A stretch of DNA of 64,000 bases from Methylobacterium radiotolerans JCM 2831 (GCF_000019725.1 NC_010505.1:4511001-4575000); one strand, 5' to 3'. Counted from the stretch's first letter, positions 26,748 through 36,380 are shown. Notes: a model not told the origin generated them from the sequence alone. Made by a program: numbers and translations.

Positions 26748-27359
26748 TCAGAAGGCCAAGTAGCCGGCGGCGCGGAGCCGCGCGAGGAGCGGCAGCAGCG
26801 GCAGGCCCAGCACGGTGCTGTGGTCCCCGGCCACCGATTCGAACAGGTGGATCCCCGGCCCTTCGAGCTGGTAGCCGCCGACGCTCGACCGCACGCGCTC
26901 CGCGCCAGCGCAGTCCACATAGGCCGCGATCGCCCGTTCATCGAGAGGGCGCAGGGTCAGCCGGGCGGTCTCCACGAAGGCGTCCGCGACCGCCCCCGCC
27001 AGCGCCACGGCGGAATGCAGGGCGTGGGTCCGGCCGGACAGACGGGCGAGCTGCGCCCGGGCGGCCTCGGCATCGGCCGGCTTGTGGAACACCGTGCCGT
27101 CGCAATCGAGCACTTGGTCCGCGCCGAGCACGATCCGCCCCGGGAAGCGTGCCGCCACCGCCTCGGCCTTGGCGCGCGCGAGCGCAAGGGCGAGGTCGGG
27201 CGGGGACAGGCCGGGGCGCGCCGCTTCCAGGGCGCGCTCGTCGACGTCGGGCGACGCGGTCTCGACCGGCAGGGCGGCGCTCTCCAGCAGGAGGCGCCGG
27301 GTCGGGCTGGTCGAGGCGAGGAGGAGCGGTTGCGGACCGGTCCAGGGCGAGCGGGGCAT
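26748..27359 (-). CDS. maf: Maf-family nucleotide pyrophosphatase
   Basis: A 203-residue Maf/YceF-type house-cleaning enzyme that hydrolyses non-canonical nucleoside triphosphates. Diagnostic motifs are LLASTSPTRRLLLE near the N-terminus, VLGADQVL with the catalytic Asp, the SGRTHALHSAVAL segment and a C-terminal QLEGPGIHLFESVAGDHSTVLGLP-type stretch. The ATG at 27359 gives the family's usual length. It is the first gene of the maf-CDF-aroE-coaE operon; the 413-bp upstream gap carries dispersed repeats. Confidence 0.92.
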   Translation of the reverse strand: MPRSPWTGPQPLLLASTSPTRRLLLESAALPVETASPDVDERALEAARPGLSPPDLALALARAKAEAVAARFPGRIVLGADQVLDCDGTVFHKPADAEAARAQLARLSGRTHALHSAVALAGAVADAFVETARLTLRPLDERAIAAYVDCAGAERVRSSVGGYQLEGPGIHLFESVAGDHSTVLGLPLLPLLARLRAAGYLAF

Positions 27360-27617
27360 CGCGCCAGTGTCACGGATCCGGGGATCTGTGCAAGACGCGC
27401 GCTGGGCTGCGACGAGCCCCGCCGCCGGGATCGACCGGGCGGCGGGGCTGTCGCGGCGCCGATACGCAACCTGGCGCCCGGTGATGATCCTGGCAGGGAC
27501 CGGTTAGGGGAAGGTCAACGGCCCGATCGGGCCGGAATCGCGTTTCGTGCCGCTGCGGGACAGGCGTCGCGGCGTTCCGCGCGGCGGGCGCAACCGACAT
27601 CCAAGCCTCTCCTCAAT

Positions 27618-27645
27618 CCTCAGGTGCCGGAGCGCGGCGGAGGCC
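27618..27645. repeat. Partial copy of dispersed repeat R1
   Basis: CCTCAGGTGCCGGAGCGCGG followed by CGGAGGCC matches the left arm of the repeats at 44253-44358 and 56599-56704. The right arm is missing and a different repeat (R2) follows at once. Confidence 0.65.
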
Positions 27646-27651
27646 GCCCGC

Positions 27652-27746
27652 GTCGTCATGGCGAGCGCAGCGACGTGACCCAGGGCCGCGCGCGGCTCGC
27701 CACCGTGGCGCTGCCTGGATCGCTTCGCTCCGCTCGCGAGGACGGC
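27652..27746. repeat. Dispersed palindromic repeat R2, copy 1
   Basis: The element starts GTCATGGCGAGCGCAGCGA and ends near CGCTTCGCTCCGCTCGCGAG, so its ends are inverted copies. A diverged copy lies at 30161-30246. It sits in the maf/rho gap. Confidence 0.65.
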
Positions 27747-27772
27747 GGTGATGCCCGCGACCGGGGATGGCC

Positions 27773-29137
27773 TCAGGTGTTCATCGAGTCGAAGAAGTCG
27801 CTGTTGCTCTTGGTCTGGCGCAGCTTGTCGAGCAGGAACTCGATCGCGTCGGTGACGCCCATCGGGTTGAGGATGCGGCGCAGCACGTAGGTCTTCTTGA
27901 GCGAGTCCGGCGGGACCAGCAGCTCCTCCTTGCGGGTGCCCGAGCGGGTGATGTCGATCGCCGGGAAGATGCGCTTGTCGGAGACCTTGCGGTCCAGGAT
28001 GATCTCGGAGTTGCCGGTGCCCTTGAACTCCTCGAAGATCACCTCGTCCATGCGCGAGCCGGTGTCGATCAGCGCCGTGGCGATGATCGAGAGCGAGCCG
28101 CCCTCCTCGATGTTGCGGGCCGCGCCGAAGAAGCGCTTGGGCCGCTGCAGGGCGTTGGCGTCGACACCGCCGGTCAGCACCTTGCCGGAGGACGGCACCA
28201 CGGTGTTGTAGGCGCGGCCGAGGCGGGTGATGGAGTCCAAGAGGATCACCACGTCGCGCCCGTGCTCCACGAGGCGCTTGGCCTTCTCGATCACCATCTC
28301 GGCGACCTGCACGTGGCGGGTGGCCGGCTCGTCGAAGGTCGAGGCGATGACCTCGCCCTTCACCGAGCGCTGCATGTCGGTGACCTCCTCGGGCCGCTCG
28401 TCGATGAGCAGCACGATCAGGTAGCACTCCGGGTGGTTGAGGGTGATCGACTGGGCGATGTTCTGCATCAGCACGGTCTTACCCGTGCGCGGCGGCGCCA
28501 CGATCAGGGCGCGCTGGCCCTTGCCGATCGGCGCCACGATGTCGATGATCCGCGGCGAGAAGTCCTTCTTGGTCGGGTTGTCCAGCTCGAGCTTGAACCG
28601 CTTCGTCGGGAAGAGCGGCGTCAGGTTGTCGAAGTGGACCTTGTGCTTGATCTTCTCCGGGTTCTCGAAGTTGATCGTGTTGACCTTGAGCAGCGCGAAG
28701 TAGCGCTCGCCGTCCTTGGGGCCGCGGATCGGGCCCTCGACGGTGTCGCCGGTCCGCAGGCCGAAGCGGCGGATCTGGGTCGGCGAGATGTAGATGTCGT
28801 CCGGGCCGGGCAGGTAGTTCGAGTCGGAGGAGCGCAGGAAGCCGAAGCCGTCCTGCAGCACCTCGACGGTGCCCGACCCGATGATCTCGACCTCCTTGGC
28901 AGCGAGCTGCTTCAGGATGGCGAACATCAGCTCCTGCTTGCGCATGGTCGAGGCGTTCTCGACCTCGACCTCCTCGGCGAAGGCCGTCAGGTCGGTCGGC
29001 GTCTTCGATTTGAGGTCCTGGAGCTTGACCTCGCGGACGCCCTCGAGGGCGGCCGGCATGGTGGGGCGATCGGCGGACACATCGGCCGACTCCGCGGTCT
29101 CGATGTCGTCGGCGAGGGCGTCGGGATTTGGCGTCAT
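27773..29137 (-). CDS. rho: Transcription termination factor Rho
   Basis: A 454-residue hexameric RNA helicase. An N-terminal acidic extension and Rho_N domain ([19 protein letters not shown]) are followed by the RNA-binding cold-shock-like domain ([20 protein letters not shown]). The ATPase domain has the P-loop [12 protein letters not shown], Walker [12 protein letters not shown], the Q-loop region and the R-loop GTRKEELL. Length and motifs are standard. A 7-bp stem-loop (29188-29208) in its leader could take part in autoregulation. Its neighbours on the minus strand are maf and aroE; in related genomes rho lies close to hemE. Confidence 0.97.
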   Translation of the reverse strand: MTPNPDALADDIETAESADVSADRPTMPAALEGVREVKLQDLKSKTPTDLTAFAEEVEVENASTMRKQELMFAILKQLAAKEVEIIGSGTVEVLQDGFGFLRSSDSNYLPGPDDIYISPTQIRRFGLRTGDTVEGPIRGPKDGERYFALLKVNTINFENPEKIKHKVHFDNLTPLFPTKRFKLELDNPTKKDFSPRIIDIVAPIGKGQRALIVAPPRTGKTVLMQNIAQSITLNHPECYLIVLLIDERPEEVTDMQRSVKGEVIASTFDEPATRHVQVAEMVIEKAKRLVEHGRDVVILLDSITRLGRAYNTVVPSSGKVLTGGVDANALQRPKRFFGAARNIEEGGSLSIIATALIDTGSRMDEVIFEEFKGTGNSEIILDRKVSDKRIFPAIDITRSGTRKEELLVPPDSLKKTYVLRRILNPMGVTDAIEFLLDKLRQTKSNSDFFDSMNT

Positions 29138-29561
29138 GGGGGTATCTTGAGACCGACGGAGTAGGTGGGAGGGCCGGTTCAGTGCCAGGTGCCCGGGGGA
29201 TGGGCACCGGAGAGCGGGCCGCGCTGCGGCGAGGGGCCCGGGGTCAGGTTGGCGAAACCGATGAGGCAGGACCCTCGCGGCTCACGGGCGCGCTGCGGCG
29301 CAGACCTTGTGATGAGGGCCCCACACAGATAACGCCTTTTTCGCCCGCACTCAAGGGCCCGGGGTGGTGGACCGGGATCCCGACGGCGCGGCGACGGGCC
29401 GGGCGACCGGCAGGGCCTCGCGGGAGGGCCGTGCCGGCGCTACACAGGACGTGTCGCGCCGAGCTCGGGCCGTCTCTCGGAACCGGGCCGACGCGCGGCC
29501 GTTCCCTGTCCCGGTGCTGCGGCGCAGCAGACCGCCGAATCGAGAGTTCCCCCAGACCGCC
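29138..29561. other. 424-bp divergent leader region of rho and the DUF3429 gene
   Basis: No gene is seen. A perfect stem-loop GGTGCCC (29188-29194) / GGGCACC (29202-29208) lies about 50-70 bases upstream of the rho start, in its presumed 5' leader. The AT-richer stretch ACAGATAACGCCTTTTTCGC (29325-29344) is the best promoter candidate. Confidence 0.4.
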
Positions 29562-30065
29562 ATGCGCGACGACGCCACCGGACGCACCCTCACCACGCAC
29601 GAGCCGCGCCGGATTCCCTGGCTCGAGATCGTCTTCGGCTTCGGCCCGATGCTGCCGATCGCCGTCGGCACCGCCGTGGCGTGGTGGCTGAACGGCAAGC
29701 CCCTCGACTACCTCGTGGCGCTGTTCACCCTGCTCTACGCCGCCTCGATCCTGCTGTTCCTGGCCGGCGTGCGCCGCGGCGTCAGCTTCCGGACCGAGGG
29801 CGGGCCGCAGGTGTCGCAGATCGTCACCATGCTGGTCCTCTACGGCCTCGGGCTGGGCAGCCTGTTCGCGGCGGTGATGGGCAAGGCGGTGCCGGCGCTC
29901 GCGATGCTGATCCTCGGCTACGCCGCCATCGGGATCCTCGATCCGATCGCGGCGCGCGCCGGCGAGGTGCCCCTGTCGCATGCCCGCCTGCGCCCGCTGC
30001 AGATGCCGATCGCCGTGGTGAGTCTCGCGGCCCTGCTCTGGCTCAAGCTGACCGCGCCGTACTGA
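29562..30065 (+). CDS. DUF3429 integral membrane protein
   Basis: A 167-residue protein with about five transmembrane helices. The first (LEIVFGFGPMLPIAVGTAVAWW) and the loop LLFLAGVRRGVSFRTEG are typical of DUF3429, a family of unknown function found in alphaproteobacteria. The ATG at 29562 begins MRDDATGRTL; upstream in-frame sequence is Arg/Pro-rich and looks non-coding. It diverges from rho and stands alone before a repeat and hisS. Confidence 0.82.
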   Translation: MRDDATGRTLTTHEPRRIPWLEIVFGFGPMLPIAVGTAVAWWLNGKPLDYLVALFTLLYAASILLFLAGVRRGVSFRTEGGPQVSQIVTMLVLYGLGLGSLFAAVMGKAVPALAMLILGYAAIGILDPIAARAGEVPLSHARLRPLQMPIAVVSLAALLWLKLTAPY

Positions 30066-30160
30066 GTTCTCGCCGAGCGAACCGCGCCCCGGTCCGGTGC
30101 GCGGCGCGCGTCCGACACGGCTCCCGCATCGACGCGTCGGCTGACGCGCCCCACACGTCG

Positions 30161-30246
30161 CCACCGGCGCAGCGAGGTGAGCCGGGGCCGCGCGACCTCG
30201 ACCGGCGCGGCGCGGTCCTGGATGGCTCCGCTCGCGAGGGCGACGG
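30161..30246. repeat. Dispersed palindromic repeat R2, diverged copy
   Basis: CACCGGCGCAGCGAGGTGAG and the later TCCTGGATGGCTCCGCTCGC match the layout of the element at 27652-27746, with many substitutions. It occupies part of the 345-bp gap between the DUF3429 gene and hisS. Otherwise that gap holds only likely hisS promoter space. Confidence 0.5.
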
Positions 30247-30410
30247 CGCCGTCCTGCCCGGGATGGTCGGGTGCCGGGCGAGCCCGCAAACCGAATTCCC
30301 CTTTCGCCCGGCATGCTCTAGAGCCCGGCCGCAGGATCTCCGCCCGCCGGAGACGATCGAAGATTCGATGCGGGACCCGGATTCCGGGTCCGCGAGAAGC
30401 GAATGCACCC

Positions 30411-31958
30411 ATGTCCAAGCCCGACACCCCGAAGGCCGAGAAGGCCGACACCCTGAAGCCCCGCCTGCCGCGCGGCTTCGTCGACCGCCGCGCCGGCGAG
30501 ATCGCCGCGCAGGGCCGGATGCTGGAGACGATCCGCAAGAGCTTCGAGCTCTACGGGTTCGAGGCCCTGGAGACGCCCTTCGTCGAGTACACCGAGGCCC
30601 TGGGCAAGTTCCTGCCCGACCTCGACCGCCCGAACGCCGGCGTGTTCTCGTTCCAGGACGACGACGAGGCGTGGCTGTCGCTCCGCTACGACCTGACGGC
30701 GCCACTGGCCCGCTTCGTGGCCGAGAACTACGACGCCCTGCCCAAGCCCTATCGGAGCTACCGGGCCGGCTACGTCTTCCGCAACGAGAAGCCGGGGCCG
30801 GGCCGCTTCCGCCAGTTCATGCAGTTCGACGCCGACATCGTCGGCGCCGGCAGCGTCGCGGCCGATGCCGAGACCTGCATGCTGATGGCCGACACGCTGA
30901 ACCGGCTCGGGCTCGGCGGTCAGTACGTGGTCAAGGTCAACAACCGGAAGGTGCTCGACGGCGTCATGGAGGCGATCGGGCTCGCCGGTCCCGACAAGGC
31001 CGGCCAGCGCCTCACCGTGCTGCGGGCGATCGACAAGCTCGACCGGCTCGGCGTCGACGGGGTGCGCGACCTGCTCGGGTCCGGCCGCAAGGACGAGAGC
31101 GGCGACTTCACCAAGGGCGCGGGCCTCGACGCGGCGGCGATCGGCCGGATCCTCGCCTACGTGTCGTTCCAGGCGGATGCCGGCGACGGCGCCGACAAGG
31201 TGGCGTTCTGGGAGAAGTTCTTCGCCGGCTGGCACGACGCGGTCGGCGACTCGGAGACCGGCCGGGAGGGCATCGCCGAGCTGCACGCGATCATGCGCCT
31301 CTGCGCCGCCGCCGGCTACGGCCACGACGTGATCCGGGCCGATCCGAGCGTGGTGCGCGGGCTCGAATACTACACCGGGCCGGTCTACGAGGCCGAGCTG
31401 ACGTTTCCCGTCACCAACGAGGACGGCCAGACCGTGCGCTTCGGCTCGGTCGCGGGCGGCGGGCGCTACGACGGCCTCGTCGGGCGGTTCCGGGCCGAGC
31501 CGGTGCCGGCCACCGGCTTCTCGATCGGCGTCTCGCGGCTGTTCTCGGCGCTCCAGCTCGTGGGCAGCCCCCTGATCGCCGGTGCCGAGGCCCCCGGGCC
31601 GGTGGTGGTGCTGGTCCTCGACCGGGAGAACATGGCCGATTACCAGCGGCTCGTCGCGCTCCTGCGCGCCGACGGCATCCGGGCCGAGCTCTACCTCGGT
31701 GCCGCCGGCATGAAGGCGCAGATGAAGTACGCCGACCGCCGCCGCGCGCCCGTGGCGGTGATCCAGGGCTCGAACGAGCGCCTGGCCGGCGAGGTCCAGA
31801 TCAAGGACCTGATCGCGGGCGCCCAGGCGGCCGAGTCCATCGCCAGCAACGCCGAGTGGAAGGCGGCGCGGCCCGCGCAGGTCTCGTGTCCCGAGGCCGA
31901 CCTGGTGGCGCAGGTCCGCGCCGTGCTGAGCCGGCATTTTCCGTCAACCGAGATCTGA
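30411..31958 (+). CDS. hisS: Histidyl-tRNA synthetase
   Basis: A 515-residue class II synthetase charging tRNA-His. Motif 2 is in [28 protein letters not shown], the histidine-specific loops are GLEYYTG and GGGRYDGL, and motif 3 is [11 protein letters not shown]. The C-terminal anticodon-binding domain starts near [10 protein letters not shown]. The length and sequence type are those of the alphaproteobacterial HisS group, longer than the E. coli enzyme. The start is ATG at 30411, [11 protein letters not shown]. The next genes are a small secreted protein and hisZ-hisG; hisZ is an enzymatically inactive relative of this gene. Confidence 0.95.
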   Translation: MSKPDTPKAEKADTLKPRLPRGFVDRRAGEIAAQGRMLETIRKSFELYGFEALETPFVEYTEALGKFLPDLDRPNAGVFSFQDDDEAWLSLRYDLTAPLARFVAENYDALPKPYRSYRAGYVFRNEKPGPGRFRQFMQFDADIVGAGSVAADAETCMLMADTLNRLGLGGQYVVKVNNRKVLDGVMEAIGLAGPDKAGQRLTVLRAIDKLDRLGVDGVRDLLGSGRKDESGDFTKGAGLDAAAIGRILAYVSFQADAGDGADKVAFWEKFFAGWHDAVGDSETGREGIAELHAIMRLCAAAGYGHDVIRADPSVVRGLEYYTGPVYEAELTFPVTNEDGQTVRFGSVAGGGRYDGLVGRFRAEPVPATGFSIGVSRLFSALQLVGSPLIAGAEAPGPVVVLVLDRENMADYQRLVALLRADGIRAELYLGAAGMKAQMKYADRRRAPVAVIQGSNERLAGEVQIKDLIAGAQAAESIASNAEWKAARPAQVSCPEADLVAQVRAVLSRHFPSTEI

Positions 31959-32050
31959 GACACGCGCGGTTCGAACCGCGCCTCGAACCGCGCGTCGAAC
32001 GCAGGGGCTCCGGCGGCGTTGTCGTCGGTCGGTGCCGTGGAGATGTCGGG

Positions 32051-32293
32051 ATGCGCGCGAAGATCCTCGTCCTGTCGGCCGGCCTGATCTGCGCCGGCGC
32101 GGGACCCGTCTGGGCCGCGCGGCCGGTCCTCGGCCGGCTGCCCAGCGCCGTCGCGCAGGCCACGCCCGGGACCGGCAGCGCGCCGATCCTGAGCGCCGGG
32201 ATCGCGGGGGCGCCCGCCCTGACCGTGCTCGCCCGCCGCAAGCCGGCCCGGCGCCCGCGCGGCGCGCGCCTCGGCAGCCTCCGGCCGCTCTGA
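32051..32293 (+). CDS. Small secreted basic protein, unknown
   Basis: A predicted 80-residue product. A signal peptide (MRAKILVLSAGLICAGAGPVWA) is followed by a short Ala/Gly/Pro-rich region and a very basic tail (ARRKPARRPRGARLGSLRPL). The signal peptide is convincing, but no family is recognised. It lies between hisS and hisZ in the same direction, 92 bases after hisS. It could be a genuine exported mini-protein or chance, as the high GC content favours long open frames. Confidence 0.5.
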   Translation: MRAKILVLSAGLICAGAGPVWAARPVLGRLPSAVAQATPGTGSAPILSAGIAGAPALTVLARRKPARRPRGARLGSLRPL

Positions 32294-32481
32294 GGCCGCT
32301 GTGAGGCCGGTCACGTCCTTGATTCCGTAGCGGATAGCGGGTCCCGGCGCGGGACTGCGCAGTCCTGCGCGGCGCGCCGGCGCGGCGCCGCGGCACGTCT
32401 CGCCGCGCCGAGTGTCGCCAAGTCCGGTCGCGGTTGCTACAGAGCGCCCGCGAGGTGGATTGCCCCGCGAGGTGGATCGCG

Positions 32482-33624
32482 ATGACACGACCGGAGGCGG
32501 GCGAGACGGGGGCGGGGGACGCGGCGCGCGCGCGGCTCTCCGCGCATCTGGCGGCGGCGGGCTACCGGCCGGTGACGCCGCCGGTGCTGCAACCGCTGGA
32601 GCCGTTCCTCGAACTGTCGGGCGAGGATATCCGCCGGCGGATCTTCGTCACCCAGGACGCGGGCGGCGCCGAGCTGTGCCTGCGGCCCGAGTTCACCATT
32701 CCGGTCTGCCGCCTGCACCGGGCGGAAGCCGACGGGCAGGCGGCCGATTACAGCTATTGCGGCCCGGTCTTCCGGCTCGCCGCCGACGAGCCCGACGAGT
32801 TCTTCCAGGCCGGCATCGAGTCGATCGGGCGGACCGACACGCCGGCGGCCGATGCCGAGGTGCTGGGCCTCGCCCTGGAGGGCCTCGCGCTGTTCGGCCG
32901 GACCGACCCGGCGGTGCGGCTCGGCGACATGGGCCTGACCGTGGCGCTCCTCGACGGGCTCGCGGTCCCGCCCGCCGCCAAGCGCCGGACGCTCCGGGCG
33001 CTCGCCGCCGGGCGCTCGCTCGACGCCGTGACCAACGGCGCGGAGGGCACCCGTCCGGAGGATCCCCACGCCGGCCTGCTGGCGGCGATCCAGGGCCAGG
33101 ACCCGCGCGGGGTGCGCGCCTTCGTGGAGGACGTGCTGGCCATCGCCGGGATCTCGGCGGTGGGCGGGCGCAGCGCCGGCGAGATCGCCGAGCGCTTCCT
33201 CGCCAAGGCCGCCGCGCAGGCCCATGGCGGGGCCGGGCTCAACGCCGAGAACCGCGCGCTCCTCGACCGCTACCGGGCGATCGCCGGCCATCCGGACGCC
33301 GCCGCCCGCGACCTGCGGGCGCTCGTCGCCGACGCGGGCATCCGGCACGACGCCCTCGCGGCCGCCCTCGACCTGTTCGAGGAGCGCACCGGCTTCATCG
33401 CGGCCCGCGGCCTGCCGATCGAGCGCTTCCGCTTCCAGGGCGGCTTCGCCCGCAACCTCGACTACTACACCGGCTTCATCTTCGAGGTGACCGAGCGGGA
33501 CGGCCCGACCCTGGTCGGCGGCGGCCGCTACGACGGCCTGCTCGGCCATCTCGGCAGCCCGGCGCCGCTGCCCGCGGTCGGCTGCACCTTCTGGATCGAG
33601 CGCGTCGCGGGAGCCGGCCGATGA
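32482..33624 (+). CDS. hisZ: ATP phosphoribosyltransferase regulatory subunit
   Basis: A 380-residue HisS paralogue that lacks tRNA charging and acts as the regulatory partner of short-form HisG in the first step of histidine synthesis. It keeps class II synthetase features: AELCLRPEFTIPVCRLH, YSYCGPVFR, DEFFQAGIE, FARNLDYYTGFIFEV and [10 protein letters not shown]. The anticodon-binding domain is absent. The start is ATG at 32482 with GAGGTGG upstream. The stop overlaps the hisG start (ATGA), as expected for subunits made together. Confidence 0.95.
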   Translation: MTRPEAGETGAGDAARARLSAHLAAAGYRPVTPPVLQPLEPFLELSGEDIRRRIFVTQDAGGAELCLRPEFTIPVCRLHRAEADGQAADYSYCGPVFRLAADEPDEFFQAGIESIGRTDTPAADAEVLGLALEGLALFGRTDPAVRLGDMGLTVALLDGLAVPPAAKRRTLRALAAGRSLDAVTNGAEGTRPEDPHAGLLAAIQGQDPRGVRAFVEDVLAIAGISAVGGRSAGEIAERFLAKAAAQAHGGAGLNAENRALLDRYRAIAGHPDAAARDLRALVADAGIRHDALAAALDLFEERTGFIAARGLPIERFRFQGGFARNLDYYTGFIFEVTERDGPTLVGGGRYDGLLGHLGSPAPLPAVGCTFWIERVAGAGR

Positions 33625-34613
33625 GTGCCTCGGACGCGGCCGCCATGCCGCTGATCCTCGCCGTCCCGTCCAAGGGTCGCCTGCAGGAGAATGCCAGCGC
33701 GTTCTTCGGCCGCGCGGGCCTCAAGCTCGCGCAGGGCGCCGGCGCCCGCGACTACCGGGGCAAGCTCATCGGCGTGCCCGACGTCGAGGTGCGCTACCTC
33801 TCGGCCTCCGAGATCGCCGCGCAGCTCGCCTCGGGCGCCGCCCATCTCGGCGTCACCGGCGAGGACCTGATCCGCGAGACCCTGCCGGACGTGCGCGGCC
33901 AGGTCGAGCTGCTGACGCCGCTCGGCTTCGGCAACGCCACCGTGGTGGTGGCGGTGCCCCAGGCCTGGATCGACGTGCGCGACATGTCCGACCTCGACGA
34001 GGTCGCGGCCGGCATGCGGACCCGTCACGGCCGGCGCCTGCGCGTCGCCACCAAGTACGTGAACCTGACCCGCCGGTTCTTCGCCGAGAAGGGCGTCGCC
34101 GATTACCGGATCGTCGAGAGCCTGGGCGCCACCGAGGGGGCGCCGGCGGCGGGCTCCGCCGAGATCGTGGTCGACATCACCACCACGGGGGCGACGCTCT
34201 CGGCCAACGCCCTGAAGGTGCTGGACGACGGCATCATCCTGCGCTCGGAGGCGAACCTCGTCGCCTCGCTCAAGGCGCCCTGGGGCGAGGGCCAGCGGGC
34301 CGCGCTCCGCACCGTGCTCGGCCGCATCGCCGCCGAGGAGCGCGCCCGGACCACCCGGGAGGTGCGCGCCGCCCTGCCGGAGAGCGGCACGATCGACCTC
34401 GCCACCCTGGCCGGCCTGCACGAGGCCGAGCTGCCCTACGGCGCTCCGCGCGCCCCGGACGGCGAGATCGTCCTGCGCTGTCCCGAGGCCGCGGTGTTCG
34501 AGCTGGCCGGCGCCCTGGTCGAGGCCGGCGCGCGGGCCGTGACGGTGCGGCGGGTCGACTACGCCTTCGCGGCCGAGAACCCGCTGGCGGAGCGGCTGCT
34601 GGCGCGGCTCTGA
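33621..34613 (+). CDS. hisG: ATP phosphoribosyltransferase (catalytic subunit)
   Basis: A 330-residue enzyme joining ATP and PRPP to start histidine synthesis. Motifs: LAVPSKGRLQENA at the N-terminus, VTGEDLIRE, RVATKYVNLTRRFFA and the PRPP loop in VDITTTGATLSANAL. It belongs to the HisZ-dependent short form in that it has no classical ACT-like C-terminal regulatory domain, though at 330 residues it carries an extended alphaproteobacterial C-terminus. Its start overlaps the hisZ stop. Confidence 0.94.
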   Translation: MSASDAAAMPLILAVPSKGRLQENASAFFGRAGLKLAQGAGARDYRGKLIGVPDVEVRYLSASEIAAQLASGAAHLGVTGEDLIRETLPDVRGQVELLTPLGFGNATVVVAVPQAWIDVRDMSDLDEVAAGMRTRHGRRLRVATKYVNLTRRFFAEKGVADYRIVESLGATEGAPAAGSAEIVVDITTTGATLSANALKVLDDGIILRSEANLVASLKAPWGEGQRAALRTVLGRIAAEERARTTREVRAALPESGTIDLATLAGLHEAELPYGAPRAPDGEIVLRCPEAAVFELAGALVEAGARAVTVRRVDYAFAAENPLAERLLARL

Positions 34614-34625
34614 GACCGCCGCGCG

Positions 34626-35477
34626 ATGGAGCTGAAATGGCTCGAGGACTTCCTGAGCCTCGCGCGCACCGGCAGCTTCTCGCGCTCGGCGGTCGAGCGC
34701 CACGTCACCCAGCCGGCCTTCGGCCGCCGCATCCGGGCGCTGGAGGGCTGGCTCGGCGTCGCGCTGGTCGACCGCAGCACCTACCCGACCGCGCTGACGC
34801 CGGAGGGCCGACTGTTCCTGGAGACCGCCGAGGAGACCGTGCGGCGGCTCCACGGCAGCCGCGACGCGCTCCGGGACCGGATCCGGCCGCCGCCCCGGAC
34901 CGTGTCGGTGGCGGCGCTCCACACCCTGGCGCTGACCGTCTTCCCGCGCTGGTTCCGGGACGTCGAGGCCCGCACCGGGCCGCTCGGCAGCCGGCTGCTG
35001 CCCGATGATTTCCACGCCTGCGTGCAGGCCCTGGCCGAGGGCGGCTACGACCTGCTGCTGACCTACCACCATCCGCTGGTGCCGATCCCCCTGGACCCGG
35101 CCGCCTTCCCGCACCTCGCCATCGGCCGGGACAGCCTCGTGCCGGTGCACCGGCCGGGGCCGGCCGCGGACCGGCCCGGGCTCGGCTATCCCCGGGACTC
35201 GTTCCTGGGCCGGGTCGCGGCGCTGGCCGGTGACGGGGCGGCGGCCGCCCACGTCAACGAGAACGCCATGGCGGAGGCCCTGAAGTTCATGGTTCTTGAA
35301 GGCCACGGCCGCGCCTGGCTGCCCGAGAGCCTCGTCGCCCGCGAACTCGCCGACGGCAGCCTCGTGGCGGCCGGGCCGGGCACACCGTTGGAGATCCGGC
35401 TCTACCGCCGGGCCGGCCGCGGCGGCGCGGTCGAGGCGGTCTGGGCCGCGGCCGCCGCCCTGGCGGCCGAACCCTAG
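34626..35477 (+). CDS. LysR-family transcriptional regulator
   Basis: A 283-residue regulator. The N-terminal winged helix-turn-helix is LEDFLSLARTGSFSRSA followed by RHVTQPAFGRRIRALEGWLG (residues 6-44). The C-terminal effector-binding domain contains GYDLLLTYHH and ALKFMVLEGHGRAWLPESL. The WLEDFLSLA and ERHVTQPAF wording is like the HypT (YjiE) subgroup that responds to hypochlorite, but this is only a similarity of motif. It starts 12 bases after hisG, in the same direction, so it is probably co-transcribed. Its effector is unknown. Confidence 0.9.
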   Translation: MELKWLEDFLSLARTGSFSRSAVERHVTQPAFGRRIRALEGWLGVALVDRSTYPTALTPEGRLFLETAEETVRRLHGSRDALRDRIRPPPRTVSVAALHTLALTVFPRWFRDVEARTGPLGSRLLPDDFHACVQALAEGGYDLLLTYHHPLVPIPLDPAAFPHLAIGRDSLVPVHRPGPAADRPGLGYPRDSFLGRVAALAGDGAAAAHVNENAMAEALKFMVLEGHGRAWLPESLVARELADGSLVAAGPGTPLEIRLYRRAGRGGAVEAVWAAAAALAAEP

Positions 35478-35584
35478 GAACCGCCGCACGCCCCGGTGCC
35501 GGATCGGCATGGCCGGTGCCGACACGGCATTGGATTCCCGCCCCGCCGCGGCCCATCAGGGCGTCGCGACGGTCGGAGGCGGCG

Positions 35585-36337
35585 ATGCTCGGTGTACTCG
35601 GCGGGATGGGCCCGATGGCCACGGTGGACTTCCTGGCCAAGCTCGTGCGGGCGACGCCCGCGGGGCGCGACCAGGACCACATCCCGACCCTGGTCTGCTC
35701 GGCCGTCGACATCCCCGACCGCGCCGACGCGATCCTGGGCGCCGGCCCGGACCCGCTGCCGGCGATGCGCGCCGCCCTGGCGCGGCTCGAGGCCGGCGGC
35801 GCCACCCGGATCGCGATCCCCTGCAACACGGCCCATCACTGGCACGCGGCGCTGCAGGCGGGGACGGCCCTGCCGATCCTCCACATCGTCGACGCCGTGG
35901 CCGAGACCCTGGCGCGGACCGAGACCGAGACCGGGATCGCGGCCGGGACCGGCGGCCGGGTCGGCCTGCTCGCCACCGACGGCACCCTGCGGACCGGGCT
36001 CTACCGGGAGCGGCTGGCGCGGCGCGGCCTCACCTGCCTCGGGCCCGATCCGGAGGGTCAGGCCGCCGTGGCGGCGGCGATCCGCCTGGTGAAGGCGCAC
36101 CGGGTGGCCGAGGCGCGGCCGCTCCTGGAAGCGCAGGTCCGGGCGCTGGCGGAGGCGGGCTGCGACCGGGTGGTGATGGCCTGCACGGAGATCCCGATCG
36201 CGCTCGCCGGGAGCGACCCGTCGGGCCGGCTGGTGGACGCCACCGAGGCGCTGGCGCGCGCCTGCGTGGCGGCGTGCCGGCCGGATCAGCGGCCGGCGTG
36301 CGGCGCGCAGACCGCGGCGCTGCCGCGCGCGGCCTGA
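35585..36337 (+). CDS. Aspartate/glutamate racemase family protein
   Basis: A 250-residue cofactor-independent amino-acid racemase. The two catalytic cysteines are in AIPCNTAHHWH and VMACTEIPIAL, and the N-terminal LGVLGGMGPMATVDF is the signature of aspartate racemases (YgeA/RacX type). It interconverts L- and D-aspartate or a related amino acid. The ATG at 35585 has GGAGG 5 bases upstream. It follows the LysR gene by 107 bases and may be that regulator's target or simply the next gene. Confidence 0.9.
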   Translation: MLGVLGGMGPMATVDFLAKLVRATPAGRDQDHIPTLVCSAVDIPDRADAILGAGPDPLPAMRAALARLEAGGATRIAIPCNTAHHWHAALQAGTALPILHIVDAVAETLARTETETGIAAGTGGRVGLLATDGTLRTGLYRERLARRGLTCLGPDPEGQAAVAAAIRLVKAHRVAEARPLLEAQVRALAEAGCDRVVMACTEIPIALAGSDPSGRLVDATEALARACVAACRPDQRPACGAQTAALPRAA

Positions 36338-36380
36338 GCGCGGCCTGAGCGCGCTCACGCGCGGTCCCGATCGGGCGCCC

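Noticed and set aside
24890..26941. A long frame extending aroE upstream through the CDF gene
   Set aside because: The extra N-terminal part is an out-of-frame reading of the His-rich CDF gene; the GTG at 25738 with its GTGA overlap is the proper start.
27652..27746. An insertion sequence next to rho
   Set aside because: There is no transposase frame and the length is under 100 bp; it is a short palindromic repeat with another copy nearby.
29681..32293. An 870-codon plus-strand frame across DUF3429 and hisS
   Set aside because: It is a shadow frame of hisS; only its last 80 codons, after the ATG at 32051, have a signal peptide and were kept.
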